Positions 11,631-23,638 of a stretch of DNA of 64,000 bases are shown here, piece after piece; the stretch's first letter is position 1, and the number at the start of each line of letters is the position of its first letter. This stretch comes from Panopea generosa. Lineage: Eukaryota; Mollusca; Bivalvia; Adapedonta; Hiatellidae. The DNA lies in NCBI GenBank assembly GCA_029582155.1, contig CM055906.1, positions 18,958,437 to 19,022,436 of the forward strand, written 5' to 3'. The position numbers and the translations under genes were made by a program. The notes beneath the pieces were generated by a model that was not told the origin of the DNA, did no database searches, and saw nothing but the letters and a program-made list of their open reading frames with translations.

Positions 11631-13110
11631 ATGGTGGCATAGTTCTGCCAGCCTGATAGTCAGATAGCCACTTCATGATGTCGACATCAGGGACGTATGA
11701 TGTCGACATCTCTCTCATTATGGCGACATAAACTTCTAGAATAATTCACTTATTCAAATAGTTATGGTAACATCAGTAAGTGATTAACTGGCTGAAAAGG
11801 CCAGTTAGTGCCCTGTCCTGCCATCAACTTCTTCGTTACCGATGTCGAAATACGCTACATCAGGGTTACTGGATTAATTATATAAAAAATACTGGGTTTG
11901 AAAGCCGGTTCTTAATACATGTGATAGTTATTAAAAATATTGAAGTATAAAACAACCATCCCCTAAACATTAACTAGAAGAGAACATTTGGTTTGTAGAA
12001 TATAAAAAATGTCCAGGGACCTACTTCAACCATCAGAGAACATCACACTCTCAGTGCATGACGTACTGGGTTTAAAACCCTGTGGAAGTTCAATTTATAT
12101 GATACATGTTATAGTTTCATAAAAACGTGTAAAAGTCACAAAAATTCGGAAGTAAATAACATTCTTATTTCTCTCAAACTTACAGCATCAGGTTTTAAAG
12201 ATCACAAAAGTTTCAAGGTACCCAACCAGCAGGGTACAACCTCTCCAAGACCAAACTGCAGTAAGAACGATATATTTTGTCCTGGAAACTCGCTAAACTC
12301 AGCATTTTGTGTTTCATCTATCAGTTATCTGGGTTATTCCCCCGTAGCCCCACCAACATGGACACCCCCTCCCGCCCTAGTGTAATTAACAACCATTTCC
12401 CAGCTAAAACTTGCTATAATGAAGTTTTTTGTTTATTAAGATACCAAAATTTTCGAGAAGAGGTCCTCGTACCCTCCACCAGCAGGGGAATCCCCGGAGG
12501 GCAACGAATGTCGTTCATACTTGGTGCTTCAATGAACTAGAATGCACCATCAGGCACTAAGAAAAACAAAGTTTCCTAGGGAATACATCTTATATTTTTA
12601 CTTGGTAAAGCATGTAAAAGTCACAAAATATTGGTCCTAGGAGTAAATGCCAACCATATTTTGTCATAAAATCTCCTAATAATGCAGCATTTAGTATTTA
12701 AAATGTTCCAGGGGACCACCGCAGCCAACTCGCCCATTTACAACTAGCGGGAGGGAATATACCCTCATACACTTTCTCAGGTTGCCTCCCCAACTCACCT
12801 ATAAATTTAAACGCTCCTATGCCAATACATACTGGATAAAATGTTGATTTTTCCAGTTGATTATCTGTGATGTCGACATCAGGAGTCTGATGTCAACATC
12901 AGTAACTTATAAGTTGGTGGCAGAACGGTGAACCAACTGGCTTTTTCAGCTAGTCAGCCACTTACTGATATTACCATAATCATCTGAATAAGTAACTTAA
13001 TAAAGACGTTGATGTCAACATAATGAGTGGGATGTCGACATCATACGTTCTTACTGTCGACATAATGAAGTGACTATCTGACTATCAGGCTGGCAGAACT
13101 ATGCCACCAT
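11631..13110. mobile_element. Non-autonomous DNA transposon with ~230-bp terminal inverted repeats
   Basis: The left end reads ATGGTGGCATAGTTCTGCC and the right end GGCAGAACTATGCCACCAT. The inverted match continues inward for about 230 bp (to about 11870 and from about 12875), with shared blocks CAGCCTGATAGTCAGATAG, TATGATGTCGACATC, TATGGTAA, ATCAGTAAGTG and CTGAAAA. Each TIR carries the palindrome GATGTCGACATC or variants of it. Flanks show an imperfect candidate target duplication (ACGTTAT left, ACGTAAT right). The roughly 1-kb interior has no transposase-like frame, so the element is probably non-autonomous. The superfamily is not determined. Confidence 0.85.
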
Positions 13111-13117
13111 ACGTAAT

Positions 13118-14800
13118 GAAGATTAATTTGTCTGAATCCGAACTAATAATTTTCGTGGGAATATGAAATGCCAATATTAATATGTCTGAAAGATTACCAG
13201 TTTGTTAACGTTAGGGCACCTTTAATACAAAGTTGGAGAGTCATTGTTTCTAAAATAAGTGTAATTGGTTGAAATTATCATGGTTCTGAATTATATTTGA
13301 ATAAGTTTCAATCGATAAATTTCAGAATATAGGAAATTATTAAAAAACAAACACATCTCAGGATTCTGTAATTCTTTTTCTTTTTTTTTTTCATCGAAAG
13401 TGATTAAATTGTTTGCATAGTAATTATTTACTTAGTATGTAACATATTCTAGATGATTATATGTGTAACTGTAAATCAAATTTGCAAAATGTCTTAGATA
13501 TAAAAAAGATGTGTATTTTATTCTATTACTTACGCTGGTCTGGTTTTCAACATTTCAAGAATGCACCCAATCAATTCCAGCAGTGGCCTATATTTAAATT
13601 TTAATTAGATTTTTCCTAAAATCGTTCTCTCTGACCATTTCTGTGTTTTAAACTTACGCATGTGCATAATGCCGTATTGGAATATTTTTATTAACACTGT
13701 CTCCTCCCATGATATGACGACGGGGATACAGCGAGGTTTGTTGCGTATGTAACAAGGTGTAAAATTCCTGGGTGGCGTCGTTTACAAGGCGTTGTCCCCC
13801 ATCCCCCACTCTGTTGTCACATTTGATCTATGTTTTACTGTACTTACTATAACACATATATTGCTTATATTAATGGTGTCCATGCTGCTTTTGCCACTGT
13901 GTCATTTCAATGCTACGTCACATGTTGGTTATGTGTGTTTTTATTATTAATACGTTAAGTAAATGTGTGTTTCACATGAAATATGTTTTACATCTAATAT
14001 TACTCAGACTTGTAATAGAACTAGTGATTATCGAGACTTTTCAAGAATTGTTAAATACAATGTAACAAATACCAACAAAAAATACACGTTGACAGCTTTT
14101 CATTATTACATTTGCCTTATATGTCATATTGTAAATTCATTTTATATTCTTGTACAACGTCTGACTGTTGATGAGGCCTTTATATAAAATAAAGAATCAA
14201 ATCACGCTCCTATATGATTAATGCAACTGACAACGGTATAATCAGCTTAATTGGTAAAATGAAACTGTCAGAAATACTGATGTTCTTGACAATACAATTA
14301 TAACGAAACAAACTATTATATGTAAAGAGAGTACCAACAATTCTGTGGTATATTCTTTAGTAAAATGTATTACAAAATATATCAAATCTTAGTCAATACT
14401 ATTATCGTTTGCAAAAGAATGCTTTAATATACCCTATAGCACTGATAGCGAAACCTGGATTAAGTTTATAAATATATTAAGGTAACAGAGTCATGTCGTA
14501 TCGGGTGATAGCTGACATCGCCGTGCATCAAACATTCGAAAAAGGAGACATGAAGTCTCATTTACAATTATTATATGTCGAGATATTCATTACACAGTAA
14601 TTAAATGATTCAATACACATCAGCTGTCTTATGTATGTCAATAAATGTTTGCCAAGAACCAAAAACTATGAGAAATTGTGTGTATTTAACTTCCCCATAT
14701 CGAACCTCAACCCATATTTAAGTATTTTTTTCTCCAAATTCTAGCATCATTGTTTACCTTTCATCTGATTTCGGTACCAGTTTAAGATCTGCATCTTGCT
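13118..14800. other. AT-rich intergenic stretch, nothing recognised
   Basis: A 74-aa frame at 13963-14187 has no recognisable domain. No tRNA-like or repeat structure was noticed. Confidence 0.4.
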
Positions 14801-14805
14801 GTGAG

Positions 14806-15010
14806 AGGGTCCTTCATGGCCAAGTGGTCTTAGGCGCTGTCTCAAGATCACTTACCTCTCACCGCTATGGTCGAAAGTTCGATTCCCATTCGCTCCAAAA
14901 ACTTAATGTGAAAAAAATTCCAGTTACTTGCGGGAAGACGGTGATTCTACTCAGTCTGACTCAGTCAGAGGTTTTCTTTCACCTGTAAACCTTGATATGC
15001 CTTAAACCAC
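14806..15010 (+). mobile_element. tRNA-Leu-like SINE
   Basis: The head GGCCAAGTGGTCTTAGGCGC followed by AAAGTTCGATTCCC resembles the A and B boxes of a leucine tRNA with a long variable arm. The body contains CCAGTTACTTGCGG and GATTCTACTCAGTCTGACTC, shared in part with family B SINEs. A (CTT)n tract follows at 15036-15056. Confidence 0.7.
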
Positions 15011-15035
15011 ATTCAAACAAAATATATGAGTTCTT

Positions 15036-15056
15036 CTTCTTCTACTCCTTCTTCTT
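15036..15056. repeat. CTT microsatellite
   Basis: Short run of TTCTTCTTCT and CTTCTTCTTCT repeats immediately downstream of the tRNA-Leu-like SINE. Confidence 0.8.
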
Positions 15057-15059
15057 CTA

Positions 15060-17015
15060 ACATGTATGATTACTACTTTCTCATCATTGTTCTATTTCTT
15101 GAAATAAGTAGACTTTTTTTAAAATGGAAATCAATTATTGTTTATTAATATTTATACATGTTTTTTTCCGGGAAATTTTCATATCTTTCTTTTTATATCA
15201 ATATGCACTAATTTCGATATGAGAATGGTTAACTCGTATCGTACGGAAGTGAGCTTATAACAATGTGTGATCTCCACAAATCCATTTACAATCAAACACC
15301 TCTCGGATGATTTATGTCTATAATCATAATGATTGAATCTAAATAAAGTAGGCGGCGGTGATAAATCAATGTTAATAACGTCAACGTCCCCTGTTGGAAC
15401 CAAGTTGTGTCTAGCACATTGCCGCTGTGCTCCGTTTTCAAAGTCACATGTGCGGGAAAGCGGCAAAAATAGTCAATTACGAATCAATTAGGAAGTTAAC
15501 TTTATATTAAGCAGAAATTCAATATGTCAATTCCGTTTATCCTGAAATATAATCAGTATGTCAGAGTTTGAGGTAGTCCAATTTTTTTTTTCGTGTTAAT
15601 ATTATGTAATAACATAGTTTTGTTTTATAACCAGTCTATTATAAATCATACTATTAAACATATGTTAAAATAATGATGGCATATTCAAAGACACAAAAGA
15701 GGCACAAGGAAAGCGTGAATAAAAATTGTTTATACCAATTGACTTTTGTAATTACATGATAATGTGTAAGCACAAAAGATTAAAACCAAGGGAGTTTATT
15801 ATTAAAATCAATAAAAAGCTACATTATGACTATACGTATAATTGTTTATAACATGTGTTACTATATTCGTAAAAAAATAGGATTGTTTTTGTATGACATA
15901 GCCTTAGACTTAATTAAAAGTAAAATGAAAAAAAAACAATGTAATAAAATTATCTAAAAAGTATAACTGAATTAGAAAAATAGCCTGATAATTAATTGAT
16001 AAAATAAGAAAAACAAACTGTCCTTAATGTCAACATTCCTGTATCAGTTGTTATATAAAATAGTAGTTACAAACCGCACGCATTTATTCTATTTATAGCA
16101 TGTTACTGATATACACACATCCTTGGTTGAGTATTGATTAAACCCGATCTCCGTTATCAGAAAGTGGGACTTTCAGGAAAATTGCTCAAAAGCACCTTAT
16201 GTGCATTCTAATATTCACTCGATTAATCCGTTCTAAACAGTTTGTTATTATTTTTTGTATACATAGATATATTTGTTGCTAGGGGTGGTCTTCTGTTAGC
16301 AATCGATGGCATAAACATGATGCTAAATATTCAAATAAATCGTCATTTGGATGACACGATAAAAAAGACAGTAATAGAAGAATATTATTTTTGCAAAACG
16401 ACAACAATGTAGAAAAACTTCATATGATGATAATATGTTATTCATATCTGTGTTTTAGCGAGAATTGCTAGTTCCTAAGTCATTGATATCATAAAATCAA
16501 TGCTAAAATTTATTTCGAAGTATTGAAGGCACAGTGTATTGTAATATATTATGTGAAAATATGTAACACTGACGACTTGAATATCTTTTAATATTTTACT
16601 TTACTTATGAATAATTATTGAAGAAGTAACGTTCAAGTCGATATATTCGTTTGTGAAGACATCAGATGTGTCATCTTCAAAGAGGACAAAGTAATTAGCT
16701 TAACATTTGTATAAGTGTACTAGTAACGTCATACTCATTAACTAAGACACGCCCACCATCACTTAATACGCTGTCTTGCGTAACAAAATACATTTGCAGT
16801 GACCTTTTGCTAAAGTGCAATTAAGGCACAAATGCCACACTGGTCGTTATTTGTCAGTATTCTGCTTTCTAATGACAAGTCGTCTTTTACCAGTACCCAA
16901 CAATTACGTTGCGGCTCATTCTGCGGTTTCACTTGTATTGTTAATTGCTTCGTGTATGTTTCCTGATCTTATTTTGTCTTGAACCCGTTCTTTAAATCAC
17001 AACCTCGCTTCCGTG
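15060..17015. other. AT-rich intergenic stretch
   Basis: A 95-aa minus-strand frame at 15179-15466 is not recognised and has no signal peptide, membrane segment or partner exon that I can see. The rest shows no gene. A short inverted pair (GACTTGAATAT near 16573, ATATATTCGT near 16640 preceded by TTCAAGTC) is too small to classify. Confidence 0.35.
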
Positions 17016-17020
17016 ACATA

Positions 17021-17222
17021 AACTTATTTATTTTACTTTGATTGTGAAACAAGTTCTTACCAAGTAAGACAAATCACGCCCGAAGTCTTCCTGGGTATAA
17101 CCAGTACTAAGCATATGTGGAAAAAATGTTTCGCTCAAGGACACCACACATAGCTGTGGCAGAGGATCGAACCCACGTCTCTCCAATCATTAGTTCGGTA
17201 CTCTGCCACAAAACCACGTGGT
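17021..17222 (-). mobile_element. tRNA-derived SINE, family A, near full length
   Basis: Read on the minus strand: a tRNA-like head with A box TGGCAGAGTACC and B box GGGTTCGATCC, then the body TCCTTGAGCG, CCACATATGCTTAGTACTGG, GAAGACTTCGGGCGTG, and the tail CAAAGTAAAATAAATAAG. It is the most complete copy of this family in the window and lies inside the duplicated block 17021-18003. Confidence 0.8.
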
Positions 17223-17298
17223 GTTTTCTCATTCATGGAAACACAACTCCTCCAAAATTAAACAACATATTTTTGTGATTATGGTATCAAACGAAAGG

Positions 17299-17436
17299 AC
17301 TATGTTTGGTGTCCTTGAGCAAGACACTTTTCCGCATTTGCTTAGTACAGGTTCTTACCAGGAAGTCTTCGAGCGTGATTTGCCTAAGTTGTAAGAACTT
17401 GTTTCACAATCGAAGTAAAATAAATAAGTTTAAACT
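17299..17436 (+). mobile_element. 5'-truncated family A SINE with target-site duplication
   Basis: A 138-bp copy lacking the tRNA head but keeping TCCTTGAGCAAGAC, GAAGTCTTCGAGCGTG and the tail CGAAGTAAAATAAATAAG. It is bracketed by 10-bp direct repeats AAACGAAAGG (17289-17298 and 17437-17446). The paralogous duplicate at about 24780 lacks the insertion (ATGGTATCAAAAGAAAGGGC), giving an empty-site control. Confidence 0.9.
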
Positions 17437-18009
17437 AAACGAAAGGGCTTTATTGTAAATTTGGGAGATTAATTTTTCTTTTTTTAAATTTTAAGAAATG
17501 AAGATTTTTTACGCTTAATGTTATTTTTTGTGATCATTTTTTCTTTTTAGCCCATTATTTAAACTAATTTCTTTATCTTTCTACATATAATATTTCTATT
17601 TTTATTGTGTGTTGTTTAATAAACATATTTGATAAATCAATACTACCTTTTTTTTTTTCGTGAAAATTTCATCATATTTCGTTTTCAAAAAGTAATAATC
17701 TAAATTCAGAAGAAAAATATTAAAAAATTGGTAATTGAAATTGGCGAACTACAGAAGCAACAGATGCAGAGGGTTAGCCAGACAGGACAAGGAAAGGAAG
17801 TGCATGGATTTTGCTTATTATGATGATGTGTAAATAGTAATAGAGAAAACTATAGTAGACGTTTTACTTAAGGGAACAATATTTGGTACTTTCAGGGAAC
17901 TATGTTTAAAAAGAGATCTGGGGAACATGGACACAATATTTTTGGGGAAGAATAGGCATTACTTTAAGAGATCCAGGGAACAGGGACCCCCTGGGAGGGC
18001 CTTAATGAG

Positions 18010-19195
18010 ATGCTTTTTATCCATTTAAATAAATGTAATCAGTTTATGTTTGAGCGTTTATAGCGTTTTCCGATATACCTTTTAATCACAAACATGATAG
18101 ATAGTTTACAAGGTGACATCTATAACTGTGTTGGTAGGCGTGTTTGAAATCACTGTCTGCTTAACCAAGGTTGAGACAATTTTCTCATTTCCACGTGCTG
18201 AACGTGCTTTCATCCGTTGAAATTGCATGGCCGCATTGGAATGCCATTGCCAGTGAGCTAATGGTAAATATATGACTGTGCATAAAAAACTAAAATCTTA
18301 TTGAGTAAATATGACTATTTTTGGATATAACCACATAGTTTAAATGAAAGGTAAGTTTTTTTGGTAATTGGTTGACCGAAAATTATTATTATTATGGCGA
18401 GCAAAATGTACTTATATTTTTCAGTATTTGGAAGAGTTTGAGGCCGTGCATTCACGAAACTTTATTATATTGTGCCGATAATAATAGTAAAGGGGATCTC
18501 AGTAAGAAAAAATGGACATTTTATGGCATAATGTAGCTCATCTCCGATATCCTTTAAAAGGAGGCACATGTGATTGTGATACGGTAAATATGAATGTTGA
18601 AATCTTCCCAGATTTACTGGTAATCGATGGTTTGTGGTACGGAAATGGAATAGTCGCAGATTACTAGAATTTGCAAATATGGTTCTAATTTCGGACTTAG
18701 TTATACTGCACGTCTCACACCACTATTACCAGATTACATCTCCTACAGGACTCCATTTTGAGATGACTTTTTTTCTAGTTGATCCATATGTATACATTAC
18801 CGGTATTTTCTAAAATAGTATTCACGTAATTAATCCACGTGTAGTTTGTTGTAGAATATAACACAGTATCGTAACATTTTCACGTAAATTTTTCTTCATT
18901 ACCTGAAATAAGTTAGGTCCAGATATTAATCATGGTCTAAATTATAATTTCACGAGGGCATTTACCTAATTCAACATACATCATGCATTAAAGAGTACTT
19001 TTCTTGCTGTTTGTAATTTGCGAAAGAAATCTGTGTGCACGTTTTAAATTAAATCAAGTTTTCGAAATCCGATGCCACGCAGTTATATGTTGAAATTGGA
19101 ACTTTTGTTTGACCGAAAAGTTTAAATTGGATATCAGTTGGCAAGTTGAGTGAGAAATCCGAGGATTAGGTATATGCTATATAGCCGTATATGCT
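18010..19195. other. AT-rich intergenic stretch, nothing recognised
   Basis: No gene-like frame or clear repeat was seen on either strand. Confidence 0.4.
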
Positions 19196-19202
19196 TGACT
19201 AG

Positions 19203-19622
19203 CTAATGTTTTCTTGTGTTTAGGAAACCACCGGATGAAGAAAACAATACTCCTATATACTTGTATTCTTTAACGATTTCTATGTTTACGCCATTTGTAA
19301 TCAAAATTAAATTACTAGGTTTATTTGTACCAGAAATAGTAACCCTTGTTTTACTCATGATAATTGATAATTTCAATTTTGAACTGTACAAATAAAAATC
19401 ATTTATTACGTTTTGAATTATAATAGGACTATCACTTGCAATAACTGCTTCGCCCACATATAGCAAAATACATAACTTAAGGTAGATATTTTGAATGTTT
19501 AGTGGCTTGTTAAAATCCATTGCGTTGTTTTTTTCTTCCGAGTTCCATTGCAAGGTCGTTTAAACAGATTGAAAAAGAACTAGTGAAAGATTTTCGCCTT
19601 GTCTAACTCCACAGTGACTTTG
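19203..19622 (-). pseudogene. LINE reverse transcriptase fragment
   Basis: Read on the minus strand, the upper part gives CGVRQGENLS followed by an LF motif. After a break, a 116-aa frame carries IVKEYKYIGVLFSSSG and LYSSKLKLSIIMSKTRV, the usual RT palm-to-thumb region of a LINE. The catalytic Y/F-A-D-D site is replaced by YVGE, and a stop (QSV, then a stop) separates the blocks, so it is dead. It resembles the L1/Tx1-like or Jockey-type RT group; the clade is unsure. It differs in sequence from the LINE at 4349. Confidence 0.8.
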
Positions 19623-19624
19623 AA

Positions 19625-20246
19625 TAATGGGGAAATATCATTAACAGTAACACCAGATTTAATATCCGAATACATATCAATATTTACTGGGAAAGGGTTA
19701 CCTTCTATATGATTAATTTATTTCACAGATACTATCGAATGCTACAGAGAAGCATGTGTAGGAGCAAAACAGTTTTTTCTTATGTGATCTTAACGTATCT
19801 AGCAAAACTTTTAAAGTAAAACATTATCAGTAGTAGAGTATTTTGATCGAAACCATTTTTAAGAATATCATTTTGTTTATACTCAGCAAAAAAAACATTT
19901 ACTCTCCATAAATTGGTTATTTCCAAAACTCTGTTCGAAACACTGCAATGATATGATCATTTTATACAAATCTTTATTTCTATTGAATATTTTTAGTGTA
20001 TTTTTGTACCCATAAATTAACGATTAAGTGGACAAGGGGCATAATCAAAAATAATGTTTTGTAACTGAAACTGAAATTGCATTGTTATTGTACCTGTTGA
20101 AGGTTTTATCAACTCGCCTGAGCCGACGGCTTAAGGTGATTGCAGGGCTAAAAACATCAACACCTCATACTGTTTCTGTACAAAATGTCATTGTGGGGTT
20201 AATCCTTCTCCTTTTGTTTGAATGTATTTTGTTTTACTTTTTTAGC
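19625..20246. other. AT-rich stretch
   Basis: No gene recognised. The first bases may be further decayed LINE sequence continuing from the RT fragment. 20092-20240 has a short frame without a domain. Confidence 0.35.
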
Positions 20247-20720
20247 TTTCAGGTGTCAACCCACCATTGATTTTTGTTCTTTATTCTATAGTAAATAATA
20301 AAAGTTTGAAGGCTTGTCATTCATAGAGAATCCCAAATGAAAGAAGTGAAACCTACATTTTACTGTTTGTCAACCTCTGCACTATCAAAATATGATGAGA
20401 AAAGTAGGGGTCATGTGTCATATAAGAGATTTTTTTTCTGCTCAGTGTGTACACTGGTGACAAAATGAAAGTAGACTTCCGAAATCATGTATTCATACCC
20501 CAATTTCCAAGCATCAATTTTTTTTCTAAATTCACAATTCAAACATGACAATGCTATCAAAATGTTCAAAATACATCAATAATGCCATTCAAATAAAAAA
20601 TGAGCATTAAATAAAGGAAAATGCATATTTAAAGAAGAAGAAATGAAGATTATTTATAACCGCCATTATGCGACTACCCCACGAAAGCACTTCCTCTTTG
20701 CCATGGTGGTACTATGCCTC
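20247..20720 (+). repeat. Dispersed 0.45-kb repeat, copy 1
   Basis: Matches the reverse complement of 43977-44430 over essentially its whole length. Shared blocks include ACCCACCATTGATTTTTGTT, AAACCTACATTTTACTGTTT, ATATGATGAGAAAAGTAGGG, AAGTAGACTTCCGAAATCAT and CATGGTGGTACTATGCCTC. No coding potential or obvious terminal inverted repeat was found. The right edge coincides exactly with the start of the 21-bp minisatellite. It is an unclassified mobile repeat. Confidence 0.85.
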
Positions 20721-21842
20721 AACAACATAACGATAAGTCAACCGAACATAATGACATGTGAACCTTACATCAACCGATCATAATTAAATGTGAACAGAAC
20801 ATAATGTTAATATAACCGACAATGACGAGACCAAGTTCAATGTTATACCAACCAAACATAATGATTATACAACCCAACATAATGATGAGACAACCCAACA
20901 CAATGATGAGATAACCCAACACAATGCTTTAACAACCTATTATAATGAGTATACAACACAACATAATGATGAGACAACCCAACACAATGTTATAGCAACC
21001 CAACACAATGATTATACAACCTAACATAATGATGAGGCAACCAACACAATGCTATGACAACCCAACACATCGATTTTACAACCCAACATAATGACGAAAC
21101 AACCCAAAATAATGATGAGACAACCCAACACAATGATTTGACAACCCAACATAATGAATATACAACCCAACCTAATGATGAGGCAACCCATCACAATGGT
21201 ATGACAACCCAGCATAATGAGTATACAATCCAACATAATGATGAGACAACCCAACACAATGATTATACATCCCAACACAATGATGAGGCAACACAACACA
21301 ATGATTATATAACCCAACATAATGATGAGGCAACCAAACACAATGATTATTCAACCCAACATAATGATGAGGCAACCCAACAAATGCTATGACAACCCAA
21401 CATAATGAATATACAACCCAACATAATGATGAGGCAACCCATCACAATGCTATGACAACCCAACATTATGGATATACAGCCCAACCTAATGTTGAAGCAA
21501 CCGATCACAATGGTATGACAACCCAGCATAATGATTATACAACCGAAAATAATGTAATGACGACCCATTATAATGATGAGACAACTCAACACAACCCAAC
21601 ATAAAGATGAGGCAACCCATCACAATGCTATGACAACCCAACATAATGGATATACAACCCAACCTAATGTTGAGGCAACCCATCACAATGCTATGACAAT
21701 CCAACATAATGATGAGACAACCCAACATAATGCTATGACATCCCAACATAATGATAAGACAATCCAACATAATGCTATGACAACCCAACATAATGCTATG
21801 ACAACCCAACATAATGATGAGACAACCCAACACAATGATTAA
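20721..21842. repeat. 21-bp minisatellite, about 53 copies
   Basis: The unit is CAACCCAACATAATGATGAG plus A, with variants (CACAATGATTATA, GAGGCAACCCATCACAATG). Alternating variants give 42- and 63-bp higher-order units. Because 21 is a multiple of three, most copies keep one frame and long frames appear on both strands: plus strand heptads such as TTQHNDE, minus strand hydrophobic heptads such as MLGCLII. I regard these as by-products of the repeat, with no promoter, splice sites or conserved ends. Confidence 0.95.
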
Positions 21843-22054
21843 ATGACCCATAAAGATGGCAATACTGAATTTAAGACCGCTCTGGCGTTCCATACCTACC
21901 TGTACATAAACTGCCATAAAATAAAGCTTTATTTTCAAAATTGTGGATTTATTTTGAAAACGAAACTATATTCCGCTGTTTCCAACAAAATTAGCATTGG
22001 CTCACGTGTTAGAAAATCGGAGTAGAAATTCCAAGCAAATGAAAAATGACGCTA

Positions 22055-22325
22055 TATCATTATTTGCAGCCAATCAAGAGAAGGGGCAAAGTTGACCTTT
22101 TAAGACAAGTTGTTTAATACTGGTTAATTTGATCTGAAAGCATAGAAATGAAAATGTGGCAAGTGGCTGCTCAATAGTCACCTCATAACACCTGCCTTTA
22201 GCTACCATATTTTCTATTTACCATTTCTATGATTTTGGAGTAAATTAACCTGTATTAAGCAACAGCCCATCTTAAAAGGCCACTTTTGTCCATTCCCTTG
22301 ACTGGCTGCTTAAGACAGGTTTGAC
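22055..22325. mobile_element. MITE with long inverted repeats (CCTGTCTTAAGC family)
   Basis: The two halves are imperfect reverse complements. Left: GCAGCCAATCAAGAGAAGG, GACCTTTTAAGACAAG, TACTGGTTAATTTGATC, CATAGAAATG. Right: GGCCACTTTTGTCC, CCCTTGACTGGCTGCTTAAG, ACAGGTTTGA. A second member of the family lies at 29637-29789. Confidence 0.8.
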
Positions 22326-22329
22326 TTTA

Positions 22330-22890
22330 TATATATATACAATTATTTGTGAATAACCAAGACATAAATGTACAGACCAGACTACGGCGAGTGCGCCTAG
22401 CTACAATGCAAACCATAGATATAATATCAAGGCCTCTGCCAAACCAACAAATTTTGTGTCGACCATGACTTATATACTAAGGATTTACATGCAACACATA
22501 TGGACAGGGTGGACAAATTTACATACATGAACTGATAGCTTTATATGAGTAGGATCCAGTTAAGGATTCATGACTACTCACATGCTATATAAAGGACAGA
22601 TTTATAAACCCGTTGGATCATATAGATACAGTGAATTCATATATATTTAATTTCATAAAGGGAGATAATTAAATTCACAACAACGAAATTTACGATTTTT
22701 GGGATCTCCATATATATCTCCATATATATCGTACATCACTTGATAGATTGGAAATATCATTGTTGTAAAAATTGTTATAGATGCAAGCCTTATTTTCAAA
22801 GAATATGTTAAATGCAAATATTACATATATATATATAAGGTATATATTTTTATTTATCTATTTCATTATAATGTCACTGATATGGAGTGT
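22330..22890. other. AT-rich stretch with short TA runs
   Basis: TA dinucleotide runs near 22328 and 22825 and a short duplicated CTCCATATATAT motif near 22707-22722. No gene seen. Confidence 0.4.
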
Positions 22891-22909
22891 TATATATCGA
22901 CCAACACAT

Positions 22910-23020
22910 AGACTGTGGCAGGGCTGGGATTTGAGTTTGCAACCCCTGGTTTGATAGTCAGATGCGCTACCAACTAACCTTATCGGAGCCCAACATTTGT
23001 CGCATTTTACGACATGCACA
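22910..23020 (-). mobile_element. tRNA-like SINE head
   Basis: On the minus strand it reads TTAGTTGGTAGCGCATCTGA followed by CTATCAAACCAGGGGTTGC, a tRNA-like A-box and anticodon-arm pattern. The B box is weak (GCAAACTCAAATCCC). Confidence 0.55.
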
Positions 23021-23499
23021 AGTCACAGTGGTCATGTGCTTGCCATCACTCGTGTTAAACGCTGAAACCACACCAGTGGTAACTATGCACAATTGTTAAT
23101 GTGACAAAATAATAATTATTCTTAAGCCTGTGATATGTATTTATGCAGATACAACCTGCAGAATTGGGCAGACAAGGCTGAACAAATTATGCTACAACGT
23201 ATTATTATAACATAAAGAAAGATTTAATTGACAAGCAGGAAGAATCGAAAGTCAATCTGACAGTAACACGACACTGGAACATGCACTGAAGGCAACCTTA
23301 GGGAAAGATGTAAGTAAAAAAACACAGCGTCAACTACCTTGACCCCTCGAAGTATTGGAAATATATTTATTTAAAAAATCTAAGTAATTAAAGTAAGTGT
23401 TTGTCAATTATAGTGTTACCCCTATTGAAAGGGACAACAACATTGGGCTTATGAGACACCTTTATTTTTTGCCAGGCAGCAGGCCGTTAGACATTCTTA

Positions 23500-23612
23500 A
23501 CCCATTAATTTAATGCTGGGTGAGCAACCGGCCTCATTAGAAGACAGATTTGAACCTTCAACCTCCCGCTTTCAAGGCAGACGCCTTTACCACCTGACCA
23601 CGGAAGACTGCT
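23500..23612 (-). mobile_element. tRNA-like SINE head
   Basis: On the minus strand it reads GTGGTCAGGTGGTAAAGGCG, TCTGCCTTGAAAGCGGGAGG, then AAGGTTCAAATCTGTC, a tRNA-like A and B box arrangement. It could also be a decayed tRNA gene. I favour a SINE because of the many SINEs nearby and the poor acceptor stem. Confidence 0.55.
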
Positions 23613-23638
23613 TAATCTAAGATTTTTACATTTTTAAT

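Larger units (their letters stand above)
17021..18003. repeat. Copy 1 of a ~1-kb direct duplication
   Basis: 17021-17744 (minus the 138-bp SINE insertion) aligns with 24591-25164. Shared blocks include CATCATATTT/CAACATATTT contexts, GAAGAAAAATATTAAA and TTTTTAGCCCAT. 17788-18003 aligns with 25963-26209 (ATAGTAGACGTTTTACT, TTTGGTACTTTCAGGGAACT, GGGAGGGCCT). Copy 1 is contiguous; copy 2 is split by about 0.8 kb. Confidence 0.8.

Noticed and set aside
12277..12540. 87-aa frame inside the long-TIR element as a transposase remnant
   Set aside because: No transposase motif is visible and the frame is short and Pro-rich.
15179..15466. 95-aa minus-strand frame with three Cys
   Set aside because: No signal peptide, domain or matching exon; possible but unsupported.
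21021..21938. Repetitive hydrophobic heptad protein (MLGCLII) on the minus strand, possible membrane protein
   Set aside because: By-product of the 21-bp repeat; the opposite strand is equally open and the ends are not conserved.
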